From Camelimonas fluminis (lineage in GTDB: Bacteria; Pseudomonadota; Alphaproteobacteria; Rhizobiales; Beijerinckiaceae), in the NCBI RefSeq assembly GCF_014656355.1, contig NZ_BNCG01000005.1, positions 11,961 through 75,960 on the forward strand: a DNA stretch of 64,000 nucleotides. The letters are read 5' to 3'. Below the pieces are notes generated by a model. That model searched no databases. It had not been told where the DNA came from and saw nothing but the letters and a program-made list of their open reading frames with translations. Positions 56,171 to 64,000 of the stretch are shown piece after piece. The stretch's first letter is position 1. The number at the start of each line of letters is the position of its first letter. The translations under genes were made by a program, and so were the position numbers.

Positions 56171-56259
56171 GATCTTACTCCGTCAACGCCGCGCGAACTG
56201 AAGTCCAGCCCCGCGCAACCAGCTTGCGCCAGCAGCCCCCCCTGTCGGGGAAGAACCAC

Positions 56260-56314
56260 CTGGAGCGTCTCCCGGCGAGGCGGACAACGCCCCGTTTCAG
56301 GAAAACGCATTCAC
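56260..56314. repeat. dispersed repeat (family B)
   Basis: CTGGAGCGTCTCCCGGCGAG, then GGACAACGCC and CAGGAAAACGCATTCACTCA, ending against the stop codon of the next gene. Same order of blocks as other family B copies. Confidence 0.55.
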
Positions 56315-56569
56315 TCAAAGACCCCTGCCGACAGCCACGCCAAGCGCGAAACCGGCGAGCGGCAGGATCACGAGGGAGGACCAGACCATCCGGCGGATCG
56401 TCGCCAGGCGCTTCTGGAACTCCAGTTCATCGGGAGACGGACCTTCCGCCTCCGTTTCCTGGTCGATCGCCCGGCGGATCAGCGCCTGGGCGACCAGAAT
56501 TTGCACGACCGCCATCATCAGACCGATGGCGGCGCCGGCGATGGCCGCCGGCGTCAGCAACTGCATCAT
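56315..56569 (-). CDS. uncharacterised two-helix membrane protein in the nuo operon
   Basis: 84 residues, not a canonical complex I subunit. Helix one about 8-30 ([20 protein letters not shown]), a polar loop [20 protein letters not shown], and helix two about 62-81 ([20 protein letters not shown]). Its ATG overlaps the nuoH stop by four bases, so it is translated with NuoH and lies between nuoH and nuoI. Candidate accessory or assembly factor for the membrane arm; function unknown. Confidence 0.75.
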   Translation of the reverse strand: MMQLLTPAAIAGAAIGLMMAVVQILVAQALIRRAIDQETEAEGPSPDELEFQKRLATIRRMVWSSLVILPLAGFALGVAVGRGL

Positions 56570-57621
56570 GCGCCCGGGGCGAACCCGGTGAAGTGCAGGA
56601 AGAACGCGACCAGAACCACCATGATCAGCGAAATCGGCAGGAACACCTTCCAGCCCAGGCGCATCAGCTGGTCGTAGCGGTAACGGGGAACCATCGCCTT
56701 CGCCATCGCGATCAGGAAGAAGAAGAACGACAGCTTGAGGATGAACCAGACGACGCCCGGCACCCAGGTGAACGGCGGCAGGTCAACCGGCGCGGACCAG
56801 CCGCCCATGAACAGGATGGCGCCCATGGCGCACATGGTCAGGATGGCGATGTACTCGCCCAGCATGAACAGCAGGTACGGCGTGGACGAATATTCCACCA
56901 TGAAGCCCGCGACCAGCTCCGACTCGGCTTCGGCCAGGTCAAAGGGCGGGCGGTTGGTTTCCGCGAGGGTCGAGATCAGGAAGACCACGAACATCGGGAA
57001 CAGCGGAATGATGTACCAGTTCAGGAAGGTGAGTTGCGGCGCGCCCAGCAGCGAAGCCAGACCGCGCGCCTGCTGCGCCTCGACAATGCCCGACAGGTTC
57101 AGCGTGCCGGCGCACAGCAGCACCGTCACAATGACGAAGCCAATCGAGACCTCGTAGCTGACCATCTGCGCCGTGGCGCGCAGCGCCGACAGGAACGGAT
57201 ACTTCGAGTTCGAGGCCCAGCCGGCCATGATGGTGCCGTAAACCATCAGCGACGAAATCGCCAGGATGAACAGGACGCCAACATTGATGTCCGCAACCAC
57301 CCAGCCGGCGTTGACCGGCACCACGGCCCACGCGGACAGCGCCAGAACGCCGGTGATCAGCGGCGCCAGCAGGAACAGGCCCTTGTTGGAGCCCGCCGGT
57401 ATCACCGGCTCCTTCAGCACGAACTTCAGCAGGTCGGCGAACGATTGCAACAGACCGAAAGCCCCCACCACGTTGGGGCCGCGCCGCAGCTGCACCGCAG
57501 CCCAGATCTTGCGGTCGGCGAGTAGGTAGTAAGCCGTGAACAGCAGCAGCGCCACCAGCAGCACAACGCTCTGCAGGGCGATGAGCAGGACGTGCAGGAG
57601 ACCATCCCAGAAAGACATCAT
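56566..57621 (-). CDS. nuoH: NADH-quinone oxidoreductase subunit H
   Basis: 351-residue subunit lining the quinone cavity. Typical parts are [22 protein letters not shown], the E-rich loop [24 protein letters not shown] and the C-terminal [21 protein letters not shown]. Nine bases follow nuoG and four overlap the small membrane protein gene. Confidence 0.97.
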   Translation of the reverse strand: MMSFWDGLLHVLLIALQSVVLLVALLLFTAYYLLADRKIWAAVQLRRGPNVVGAFGLLQSFADLLKFVLKEPVIPAGSNKGLFLLAPLITGVLALSAWAVVPVNAGWVVADINVGVLFILAISSLMVYGTIMAGWASNSKYPFLSALRATAQMVSYEVSIGFVIVTVLLCAGTLNLSGIVEAQQARGLASLLGAPQLTFLNWYIIPLFPMFVVFLISTLAETNRPPFDLAEAESELVAGFMVEYSSTPYLLFMLGEYIAILTMCAMGAILFMGGWSAPVDLPPFTWVPGVVWFILKLSFFFFLIAMAKAMVPRYRYDQLMRLGWKVFLPISLIMVVLVAFFLHFTGFAPGA

Positions 57622-57629
57622 GGCTCCCC

Positions 57630-59708
57630 TTACTCAGCAGCCTGGGCGACGGCGCCGCGCGCCAGCGCTGAACATTCGGCCATGACGGCCGAAGCGCGGG
57701 CGATCGGATTGGTCAGATAGAAATCAACGATTGGGCTGGCGAACGGCGCCGGCCCCATCTGGGCGATGGCGGCGGCGATTGCCGGAAGCTCCAGCGCGCC
57801 AGCGGCGATCTGGTTGCGATCCGCCATATGCGGAACCTCGGTCACAAGCGCCTCGCGCAGCGCGCCAAGATTGTCATAGCCGAGGCGATGGCCCAGCACG
57901 TCCGACAAGGCGCGGATGATCGCCCAGTCCTCGCGGGCGTCGCCCGGCGGGAATGAGGCTCGATCCGCCACCTGCACCCTGCCCTCGGTGTTGAGGTAGG
58001 TGCCGGACTTCTCCGGATAGGCGGCGCCTGGCAGGATGACGTCAGCGCGGTGCGCGCCGCTGTCGCCGTGGCTGCCCTGGTAAATGACAAATGCGCCCGG
58101 GGCGATCTCGATCTCGTCGGCGCCGAGCAGATAAACCACATCGAGCGCGCCGGCCGCAGCCATCTGCTGCGCCGTCAGTCCACCCCCGGCAGGGAAGAAG
58201 CCCACGTCGAGCGCGCCAACGCGCGCCGCCGCCGTGTGCAGGATGCTCAGGCCGTTCCAGTCGTCGCCGACAGCGCCAACGTCGACGGCCAGTCGCGTGG
58301 CGGCCGCCAGGACGGCTGCGCCATCAGCGCGGGCCAGGGCGCCCTGTCCGATAATGATGAGCGGCCGCTGCGCCTGACGGAGCACCTCGACGAAGCCGTG
58401 CGCGCCATTGGCCAGATCGACCAGCGTCTGCGCTCCAGCGCCAAGCTGCTCGGCGCGGTAAGTCAGGTCCATCGCCTCGCCAACATAGGCGACCGGCAGA
58501 TTGCCCGCCAGCCAGCGCTTGCGGATACGGGCGTTGAGCACCGGCGCTTCGCGGCGCGGGTTGGAGCCGATCAGCAGAACGGCGTCCGCGTCCTCGACGC
58601 CGGCGATTGTGGCGTTGAACAGATAGCTGCCGCGACCGAAGGCCGGGTTGAGCTGCGTCCCGTCCTGGCGGCAGTCGAGGTTGGGCGAACCCAGCGCCTG
58701 CATCAGCTGACGCAGGGCAAAGATCTCCTCGACGGCGTTCAGATCGCCGGCGATCGCGCCAATGCGCGAAGGCTGCGTCGCCTTCACCTTCTCCGCGATC
58801 AGCGCGAAGGCCTCGCTCCAGGAGGCCGGGCGCAGGCGGCCGTCCTCGCGAACGTAGGGCCGGTCGAGGCGCTGGGTCTTGAGGCCGTCCCAGATGAAGC
58901 GGGTCTTGTCGGAGATCCACTCCTCGTTCACGTCCTCGTTGACGACCGGCAGGATGCGCATGACCTCGCGACCGCGCGTATCAATGCGGATGGCCGAACC
59001 GGCGGCGTCCATCACGTCCACGGACTCGGTCTTGATCAACTCCCACGGCCTGGCCTTGAAGGCGTAAGGCTTCGACGTCAGGGCACCGACCGGACACAGG
59101 TCAATGACATTGCCCTGAAGCTCCGAACCCATGGCGTGTTCGAGATAAGTGGTGATCTCCATATCCTCGCCGCGACCGATGGCGCCGAGGTCACCGACGC
59201 CCGCCACCTCATTGGTGAAGCGCACGCAGCGGGTGCAATGGATGCACCGGTTCATGGAGGTGCGAACCAGCGGGCCGATGTACTTGTCTTCGACAGCGCG
59301 CTTGTTCTCATGGAAACGGCTGGAGTCCACGCCATAAGCCATGGCCTGGTCCTGCAGGTCGCACTCGCCGCCCTGGTCGCAGATGGGGCAGTCCAGCGGG
59401 TGGTTAACCAGCAGGAACTCCATCACGCCCTCGCGGGCCTTCTTGACCATGGGCGATTTGGTGAAGACCACCGGCGGCTCGCCGTTTGGCCCCGGACGCA
59501 GATCGCGCACGCCCATGGCGCAGGAAGCCACCGGCTTCGGCGGCCCGCCCTGCACCTCAACGAGGCACATGCGGCAGTTGCCGGCGATGGACAGCCGCTC
59601 GTGATAGCAGAAGCGCGGGATCTCGGCGCCAGCGGCCTCACAGGCCTGGAGTATGGTGTACTCCGGCGGGACCTCGATCTCTTTTCCGTCGACAATCAGC
59701 TTCGGCAT
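57630..59708 (-). CDS. nuoG: NADH-quinone oxidoreductase subunit G
   Basis: 692-residue iron-sulfur subunit. N-terminal plant-type [2Fe-2S] ([19 protein letters not shown]), His-ligated N5 region ([20 protein letters not shown]), then N4 Cys motifs ([10 protein letters not shown]) and a molybdopterin-oxidoreductase-like body ending around [11 protein letters not shown]. Within the normal alphaproteobacterial length. Confidence 0.96.
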   Translation of the reverse strand: MPKLIVDGKEIEVPPEYTILQACEAAGAEIPRFCYHERLSIAGNCRMCLVEVQGGPPKPVASCAMGVRDLRPGPNGEPPVVFTKSPMVKKAREGVMEFLLVNHPLDCPICDQGGECDLQDQAMAYGVDSSRFHENKRAVEDKYIGPLVRTSMNRCIHCTRCVRFTNEVAGVGDLGAIGRGEDMEITTYLEHAMGSELQGNVIDLCPVGALTSKPYAFKARPWELIKTESVDVMDAAGSAIRIDTRGREVMRILPVVNEDVNEEWISDKTRFIWDGLKTQRLDRPYVREDGRLRPASWSEAFALIAEKVKATQPSRIGAIAGDLNAVEEIFALRQLMQALGSPNLDCRQDGTQLNPAFGRGSYLFNATIAGVEDADAVLLIGSNPRREAPVLNARIRKRWLAGNLPVAYVGEAMDLTYRAEQLGAGAQTLVDLANGAHGFVEVLRQAQRPLIIIGQGALARADGAAVLAAATRLAVDVGAVGDDWNGLSILHTAAARVGALDVGFFPAGGGLTAQQMAAAGALDVVYLLGADEIEIAPGAFVIYQGSHGDSGAHRADVILPGAAYPEKSGTYLNTEGRVQVADRASFPPGDAREDWAIIRALSDVLGHRLGYDNLGALREALVTEVPHMADRNQIAAGALELPAIAAAIAQMGPAPFASPIVDFYLTNPIARASAVMAECSALARGAVAQAAE

Positions 59709-59740
59709 GGCTTCCTTCCGTCTCAGGCGACGTTGGGCCG

Positions 59741-59830
59741 TGGGAGCGCTCCGGCTTGCCGGGTATACGCCCTAGTCTTTTTGTTTCCGCGCCTTCCCTG
59801 AGCAGAATCCGCTGTCGGGAAAGCGCCTGG
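59741..59830. repeat. dispersed repeat (family B, opposite orientation), nuoG-nuoF gap
   Basis: Reverse strand reads GGCGCTTTCCCGACAGCGGA and GGAAGGCGCGGAAACAAAAA, the block order of family B. Confidence 0.5.
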
Positions 59831-59874
59831 ATGATTGCGCCGGCCAGAAGGTCGACGCGAAAACTCCCAGCCGG

Positions 59875-61176
59875 TTATTCGGCCGCGACCGGAACCGGAT
59901 CGATATGCGGATTTGCCGCGTACTGATCGATTCGCTTCTCGATTTCCGGTCGGAAATGGCGGATGAGGCCCTGGATTGGCCAGGCGGCCGCGTCGCCAAG
60001 GGCGCAGATGGTGTGCCCCTCGATCTGCTTGGTGACGTCAAGCAGCATGTCGATCTCGCGCTTCTGGGCGCGGCCTTCGGCCATGCGGTTGATGACGCGC
60101 CACATCCAGCCGGTGCCTTCGCGGCACGGCGTGCACTGTCCGCAACTCTCGTGCTTGAAAAAATACGAGAGGCGGGCGATGGCGCGGATTACGTCGGTGG
60201 ACTTGTCCATCACCAGCACGCCGGCGGTGCCGAAGCTGGAGGTCGCGGCGCGACAGCCGTCAAAATCCATGATCAGGTCATCGCACAGATGCGCGGGAAT
60301 GATCGGGCACGAGGCGCCGCCAGGAATGATGCCCAGCAGATTGTCCCAGCCGCCGCGCACGCCGCCGCCATGACGCTCGATCAGCTCGCGGAACGGAATG
60401 CCCATCGACTCTTCCACCACACACGGCGTGCCGACGTGGCCGGAGATGCCAAACAGTTTGGTGCCGACGTTGTTGGGGCGGCCGATGCCGTTGAACCAGT
60501 CGGCGCCCCGACGCAGGATCGTGCCTGCGACGGCGATCGACTCAACGTTGTTCACGGTGGTCGGGCAGCCGTAGAGACCCATGTTGGCCGGGAACGGCGG
60601 CTTCAGCCGCGGCATGCCCTTCTTGCCTTCAAGACTCTCCAGCAGCGCGGTTTCCTCGCCGCAGATGTACGCGCCGGCGCCGTGATGCACATAAAAATCA
60701 AACGGATAGCCGTGAGTGTTGTCAGGGCCGATGAGCCGCGCCGCATAGGCTTCGTCAACGGCGCGCTGCAGCGCCTCGCGCTCGGCGATGAACTCACCGC
60801 GAATGTAGATGTAGGCCGCGTGGGCGCCCATGGCGAACGAGGCGATCATCGCGCCTTCGATCAGCAGATGCGGATCGTGACGCAGGATCTCACGATCCTT
60901 GCAGGTGCCAGGCTCGGATTCGTCGCCGTTGATAACCAGATAGTGCGGACGGTCGCCCGTCTGCTTCGGCATGAACGACCATTTCAGCCCGGTCGGGAAG
61001 CCCGCGCCGCCACGGCCGCGCAGGTTCGACTTCTTCATCTCGTCGATGATCCAGTCGCGCCCCATTTCCAGCAGGAACTTGGTGCCGTCCCACGCGCCGC
61101 GACGCTGGGCGGCCTGGAGGCTCGCCGGCTGCAGGCCGTAGACGTTGGTGAAGATCCGATCCTTGTCCGACAGCAT
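59875..61176 (-). CDS. nuoF: NADH-quinone oxidoreductase subunit F
   Basis: 433-residue NADH-binding subunit with FMN and cluster N3. FMN/NADH loops [17 protein letters not shown] split near residue 58 and [19 protein letters not shown] are present; N3 Cys are in [11 protein letters not shown]. Four bases after nuoE. Confidence 0.97.
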   Translation of the reverse strand: MLSDKDRIFTNVYGLQPASLQAAQRRGAWDGTKFLLEMGRDWIIDEMKKSNLRGRGGAGFPTGLKWSFMPKQTGDRPHYLVINGDESEPGTCKDREILRHDPHLLIEGAMIASFAMGAHAAYIYIRGEFIAEREALQRAVDEAYAARLIGPDNTHGYPFDFYVHHGAGAYICGEETALLESLEGKKGMPRLKPPFPANMGLYGCPTTVNNVESIAVAGTILRRGADWFNGIGRPNNVGTKLFGISGHVGTPCVVEESMGIPFRELIERHGGGVRGGWDNLLGIIPGGASCPIIPAHLCDDLIMDFDGCRAATSSFGTAGVLVMDKSTDVIRAIARLSYFFKHESCGQCTPCREGTGWMWRVINRMAEGRAQKREIDMLLDVTKQIEGHTICALGDAAAWPIQGLIRHFRPEIEKRIDQYAANPHIDPVPVAAE

Positions 61177-61180
61177 GGCC

Positions 61181-61843
61181 TCAGTCCTTCTGTGCGAACC
61201 TGGCGCGCCAGGCGCCGACGACCGAACCGTCGTACAGCGACGGGTCCGTCAGGGAGGTCAGCTTGCCGCCGGCCGGCTCAGCCGCGTGACGCCCCTGCTG
61301 CGGGCCCGGCTTGACCGGACGTCCAGCCGCCAGATCCTTCAGCAGGTTGATCAGGATCTCGGGCGTCAGATCTTCGTAATAGTCGTCGTTGATCTGCACC
61401 ATCGGGGCGTTGCAGCAGGCGCCCAGGCACTCGACCTCAAGCCACGAGAAATTGCCGTCGGCGGAAACCGTGCGCTCCGGCCCGACAAATCCACGCAGGG
61501 CCTCGCGCAGGTCATGCGCGCCGCACACCATGCAGTGCGTCGTGCCGCAAAGCTGAACGAAAAAACGCCCAACCGGCTCCAGCGCGAACATGGTGTAGAA
61601 GGTGGCGATCTCGAGCACGCGAATGTAGTTCATGCCGAGAATGCCGGCGACGTGCTCGATGGCGCGCTGCGGCAGCCAGCCGCCAGCCTGCGCCTGGGCC
61701 CGCCACAACAGCGGAATCACGGCGGAGGCCTGACGGCCTTCCGGGTATTTGGCGATCTGTTGGCTCGCCCACGCGGCGTTTTCCGGCGTGAAGACGAATT
61801 CTGCCGGCTGTACTTCGGGCGGGGCCAGACGACGTACGCTCAT
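61181..61843 (-). CDS. nuoE: NADH-quinone oxidoreductase subunit E
   Basis: 220-residue subunit with [2Fe-2S] cluster N1a. Ligands are in [11 protein letters not shown] and [12 protein letters not shown]. The C-terminal 45 residues after the thioredoxin-like domain ([20 protein letters not shown]) are Pro/Gly-rich, a tail typical of alphaproteobacterial NuoE. Confidence 0.95.
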   Translation of the reverse strand: MSVRRLAPPEVQPAEFVFTPENAAWASQQIAKYPEGRQASAVIPLLWRAQAQAGGWLPQRAIEHVAGILGMNYIRVLEIATFYTMFALEPVGRFFVQLCGTTHCMVCGAHDLREALRGFVGPERTVSADGNFSWLEVECLGACCNAPMVQINDDYYEDLTPEILINLLKDLAAGRPVKPGPQQGRHAAEPAGGKLTSLTDPSLYDGSVVGAWRARFAQKD

Positions 61844-61899
61844 GACTTACGCAAATCCCTTGCTGACGCCAGCAACCTGGCTTTCAGGACGCGGGCCGG

Positions 61900-63090
61900 T
61901 CACCGGTCCACCTCGCCAAACACGATGTCGATCGACCCCAGGATCGCCGAGACGTCCGCCAGCATATAGCCGCGAGACAGGTGATCCATGGCCGCCAGAT
62001 GGGCGAAGCCTGGAGCCCTGATCTTGCAGCGGTAAGGCATGTTGCCGCCATCCGCCACGAGATAGACGCCGAATTCGCCCTTGGGGGCCTCGACCGCCGC
62101 GTACACCTCGCCCGCCGGGACGTGATAACCCTCGGTGTACAGCTTGAAATGATGGATCAGCGCTTCCATCGACCGCTTCATGTCGCCGCGCTTTGGCGGC
62201 GTCACCTTGTGGTCCTGGGTCAGCACGGGTCCCTGCCCGTCCGGCGCACGCAGCTTGTCGATGCACTGGCGCATGATGCGGACGGACTGGACCATCTCTT
62301 CCATGCGCACGCAGTAGCGATCGAAGCAGTCACCGTGCTTGCCGACGGGAATGTCGAAATCCATCTCTTCGTAGCACTCGTAGGGCTGCGCCTTGCGCAG
62401 ATCCCACTCAGCGCCGGCGGCGCGCACCAGCACGCCGGAGAAGCCATGCGCCCAACATTCATCCAGCGTGGTCGGCGAAATATCGACAGTGCGCTGCTTG
62501 AAAATACGGTTGCCGGTGACCAGACGGTTGAGATCGTCAACAGTTTTCAGGAACGGGTCGCAGAAAGCCTCGATGTCGTCGATCAGATCCGGCGGCAGAT
62601 CCTGGTGCACGCCGCCCACGCGGAAATAGTTGGCGTGCATGCGCGCGCCACAGGCCCGCTCGTAGAAGATCATCAGCTTCTCGCGCTCCTCGAACCCCCA
62701 CAACGGCGGGGTGAGCGCGCCAACATCCATCGCGAAGGTGGTGACGTTGAGCAGATGCGACAGGATACGGCCAATTTCCGAGTAGAGCACCCGGATCAGC
62801 TGACCGCGCCGGGGAACCTCGATGCCCATCAGCTTCTCCACCGCGAGGGCGAAGGCATGCTCCTGGTTCATCGGCGCCACGTAATCGAGGCGGTCGAAAT
62901 AGGGGGTCGCCTGGGCGTAGGTCTTGTATTCGATCAGCTTTTCGGTGCCGCGATGCAGCAGACCGATATGCGGATCGACGCGCTCGACCACCTCGCCGTC
63001 AAGCTCCAGCACCATGCGGAGCACGCCGTGCGCGGCCGGATGCTGCGGGCCGAAGTTGATCGAAAAATTGCGGAGCTGGTGTTCGCTCAT
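61900..63090 (-). CDS. nuoD: NADH-quinone oxidoreductase subunit D
   Basis: 396-residue quinone-site subunit (49-kDa homologue). The N-terminal [13 protein letters not shown] loop carries the quinone-contact His, and [20 protein letters not shown] and DIVFGEVDR close the protein. A separate gene from nuoC, its ATG overlapping the nuoC stop. Confidence 0.97.
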   Translation of the reverse strand: MSEHQLRNFSINFGPQHPAAHGVLRMVLELDGEVVERVDPHIGLLHRGTEKLIEYKTYAQATPYFDRLDYVAPMNQEHAFALAVEKLMGIEVPRRGQLIRVLYSEIGRILSHLLNVTTFAMDVGALTPPLWGFEEREKLMIFYERACGARMHANYFRVGGVHQDLPPDLIDDIEAFCDPFLKTVDDLNRLVTGNRIFKQRTVDISPTTLDECWAHGFSGVLVRAAGAEWDLRKAQPYECYEEMDFDIPVGKHGDCFDRYCVRMEEMVQSVRIMRQCIDKLRAPDGQGPVLTQDHKVTPPKRGDMKRSMEALIHHFKLYTEGYHVPAGEVYAAVEAPKGEFGVYLVADGGNMPYRCKIRAPGFAHLAAMDHLSRGYMLADVSAILGSIDIVFGEVDR

Positions 63091-63752
63091 GACGCTTTCC
63101 CCGAACCCTTCTGCTCCGAAGCCTTCTCATCGCCCGGCAGGACGTAGTCCACGCCCTCCCATGGCGACAGGAAGTCGAAACGGCGAAACTCCTGGCGCAG
63201 GGCCACCGGTTCGTAGACCACGCGCTTCTGCGCGTCGTCGTAACGAACCTCAACAAAACCGGTGAGCGGAAAATCCTTGCGCAGCGGATGCCCCTCGAAA
63301 CCATAGTCGGTCAGCAGACGACGCAGGTCCGGATGGCCAGAGAAAACCACGCCGTACATGTCCCAGGTCTCGCGCTCATACCAGTTGGCGGCGGGAAACA
63401 CCTCAACCAGCGACGGCACCGGCGCCTGTCCGTCGGTCTGCACCTTCAGCCGGATGCGGGCGTTCAGGGTTGGCGACAGCAGGTGATAGACCACGTCGAA
63501 GCGCCGCTCGCGCTCCGGATAGTCGGCGCCACATATGTCAATCAGACAAACGAAGCGCAGATCGGCGGAGTCACGCAGCTTCAACGCCACGTCGACGATG
63601 TGGCCAGAATCCACTTCGAGCGTCAGTTCGCCGAACGCCGTCCGGGCCGCCACGCCGTCGTCGCCGACGACCTGGAGAACCCGCGCGCCGAGAGCCTCGG
63701 GATCGACGCCCGTCTGGCCCTCGACTGTCTGATTGAGGCTTGCCTCTGCCAT
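63087..63752 (-). CDS. nuoC: NADH-quinone oxidoreductase subunit C
   Basis: 221 residues from ATG 63752, or 222 from ATG 63755, with GGACGG just upstream. The open frame to 63938 is antisense-like and overlaps nuo[25 protein letters not shown] and the ending [19 protein letters not shown] are diagnostic of the 30-kDa subunit; [29 protein letters not shown] is intact near residues 130-160. It contacts NuoD and NuoI. Confidence 0.95.
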   Translation of the reverse strand: MAEASLNQTVEGQTGVDPEALGARVLQVVGDDGVAARTAFGELTLEVDSGHIVDVALKLRDSADLRFVCLIDICGADYPERERRFDVVYHLLSPTLNARIRLKVQTDGQAPVPSLVEVFPAANWYERETWDMYGVVFSGHPDLRRLLTDYGFEGHPLRKDFPLTGFVEVRYDDAQKRVVYEPVALRQEFRRFDFLSPWEGVDYVLPGDEKASEQKGSGKAS

Positions 63753-63853
63753 CATCCGTCCAATCACACCTGCAACCGGTTGCGACCGGAGGCCAAAGCC
63801 GCCTCCCGCCGCGTTGCCGGGCCGGGGCGCCGCCGCCGGCCGTGGTCGTAAGT

Positions 63854-64000
63854 TCAGCGCTCGATCGTGCCCGTGCGGCGGATTTTCTTCTGCAACAGCA
63901 GGATGCCGTACAGAAGCGCCTCCGCCGTCGGCGGGCAACCCGGCACATAGATATCAACCGGCACAACCCGGTCGCAGCCACGCACCACAGAATAGGAATA
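63854..64000 (-). CDS. nuoB: NADH-quinone oxidoreductase subunit B, C-terminal part
   Basis: Only the last 48 residues are in the window; the gene continues beyond the right edge. The translation includes [20 protein letters not shown], whose last Cys is a ligand of cluster N2, and ends [12 protein letters not shown], a standard NuoB terminus. It lies 100 bases upstream of nuoC in the same operon. Confidence 0.95.
   Translation of the reverse strand, partial: YSYSVVRGCDRVVPVDIYVPGCPPTAEALLYGILLLQKKIRRTGTIER

Noticed and set aside
58050-61314. Long plus-strand frames opposite nuoG and nuoF
   Set aside because: Shadows of the nuo genes on the other strand.

Overview
The window looks like a chromosomal segment of a GC-rich alphaproteobacterium, most likely of the Hyphomicrobiales (Rhizobiales). 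The evidence is a NADH dehydrogenase (nuo) operon with separate nuoC and nuoD, followed by birA, ribonuclease J, methylmalonyl-CoA epimerase, a DUF1467 protein, a short (440-residue) prolyl-tRNA synthetase and lolC/lolD, an order familiar from that group. The genus cannot be fixed from sequence alone. No plasmid, phage or insertion sequence is intact here. The only mobile-element trace is a decayed integrase tail beside a tRNA-Ser.

Layout. 1-2.5 kb: a GDP-mannose dehydratase, a 31-residue membrane peptide and a zinc alcohol dehydrogenase. 2.8-9.1 kb: an OmpR/EnvZ-type two-component pair transcribed away from a copper-tolerance operon (small lipoprotein, TolC-like outer-membrane channel, two-domain multicopper oxidase, CusF-like metallochaperone). 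9.3-15.6 kb: a five-gene cobalamin-uptake operon on the minus strand (methyltransferase, TonB receptor, BtuF-, BtuC- and BtuD-like ABC transporter) led by a clear cobalamin riboswitch. 16-23 kb: tRNA-Ser, integrase remnant, and scattered single genes (76-residue protein, general stress protein, enoyl-CoA hydratase, amino-acid-type binding protein, NUDIX hydrolase, anchored hypothetical). 23.4-27.6 kb: fumarylacetoacetase-type hydrolase, flavin reductase and acyl-CoA synthetase, then an AhpD-like protein divergent from an Rrf2 regulator around a perfect palindrome. 27.8-33.4 kb: acyl-CoA catabolism (acyl-CoA dehydrogenase, phosphotransferase, DUF6285, CoA-transferase/racemase) divergent from a thiolase, with a palindromic operator between them. 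33.7-37.4 kb: an MDR oxidoreductase broken by one in-frame stop, an AsmA-like protein and a 65-residue CxxC protein. 37.8-40.9 kb: a polyamine-type ABC transporter lacking its binding protein. 41-49 kb: lolD, lolC/E, proS, DUF1467, mce, rnj, birA. 49.4-64 kb: nuoN back to nuoB (nuoB cut by the window edge), with an extra two-helix membrane protein between nuoI and nuoH.

How it fits together. The copper operon, the B12 operon and methylmalonyl-CoA epimerase (whose pathway partner, methylmalonyl-CoA mutase, needs B12) are individually readable units. The acyl-CoA genes suggest fatty-acid or branched acyl-CoA oxidation feeding the respiratory chain encoded at the right end. Intergenic gaps hold two families of short palindromic dispersed repeats. 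The most interesting leads are the layered control of the B12 operon, the small proteins with strong ribosome sites, the nonsense-interrupted oxidoreductase, the unexplained nuo membrane protein and the His-rich NuoL loop.
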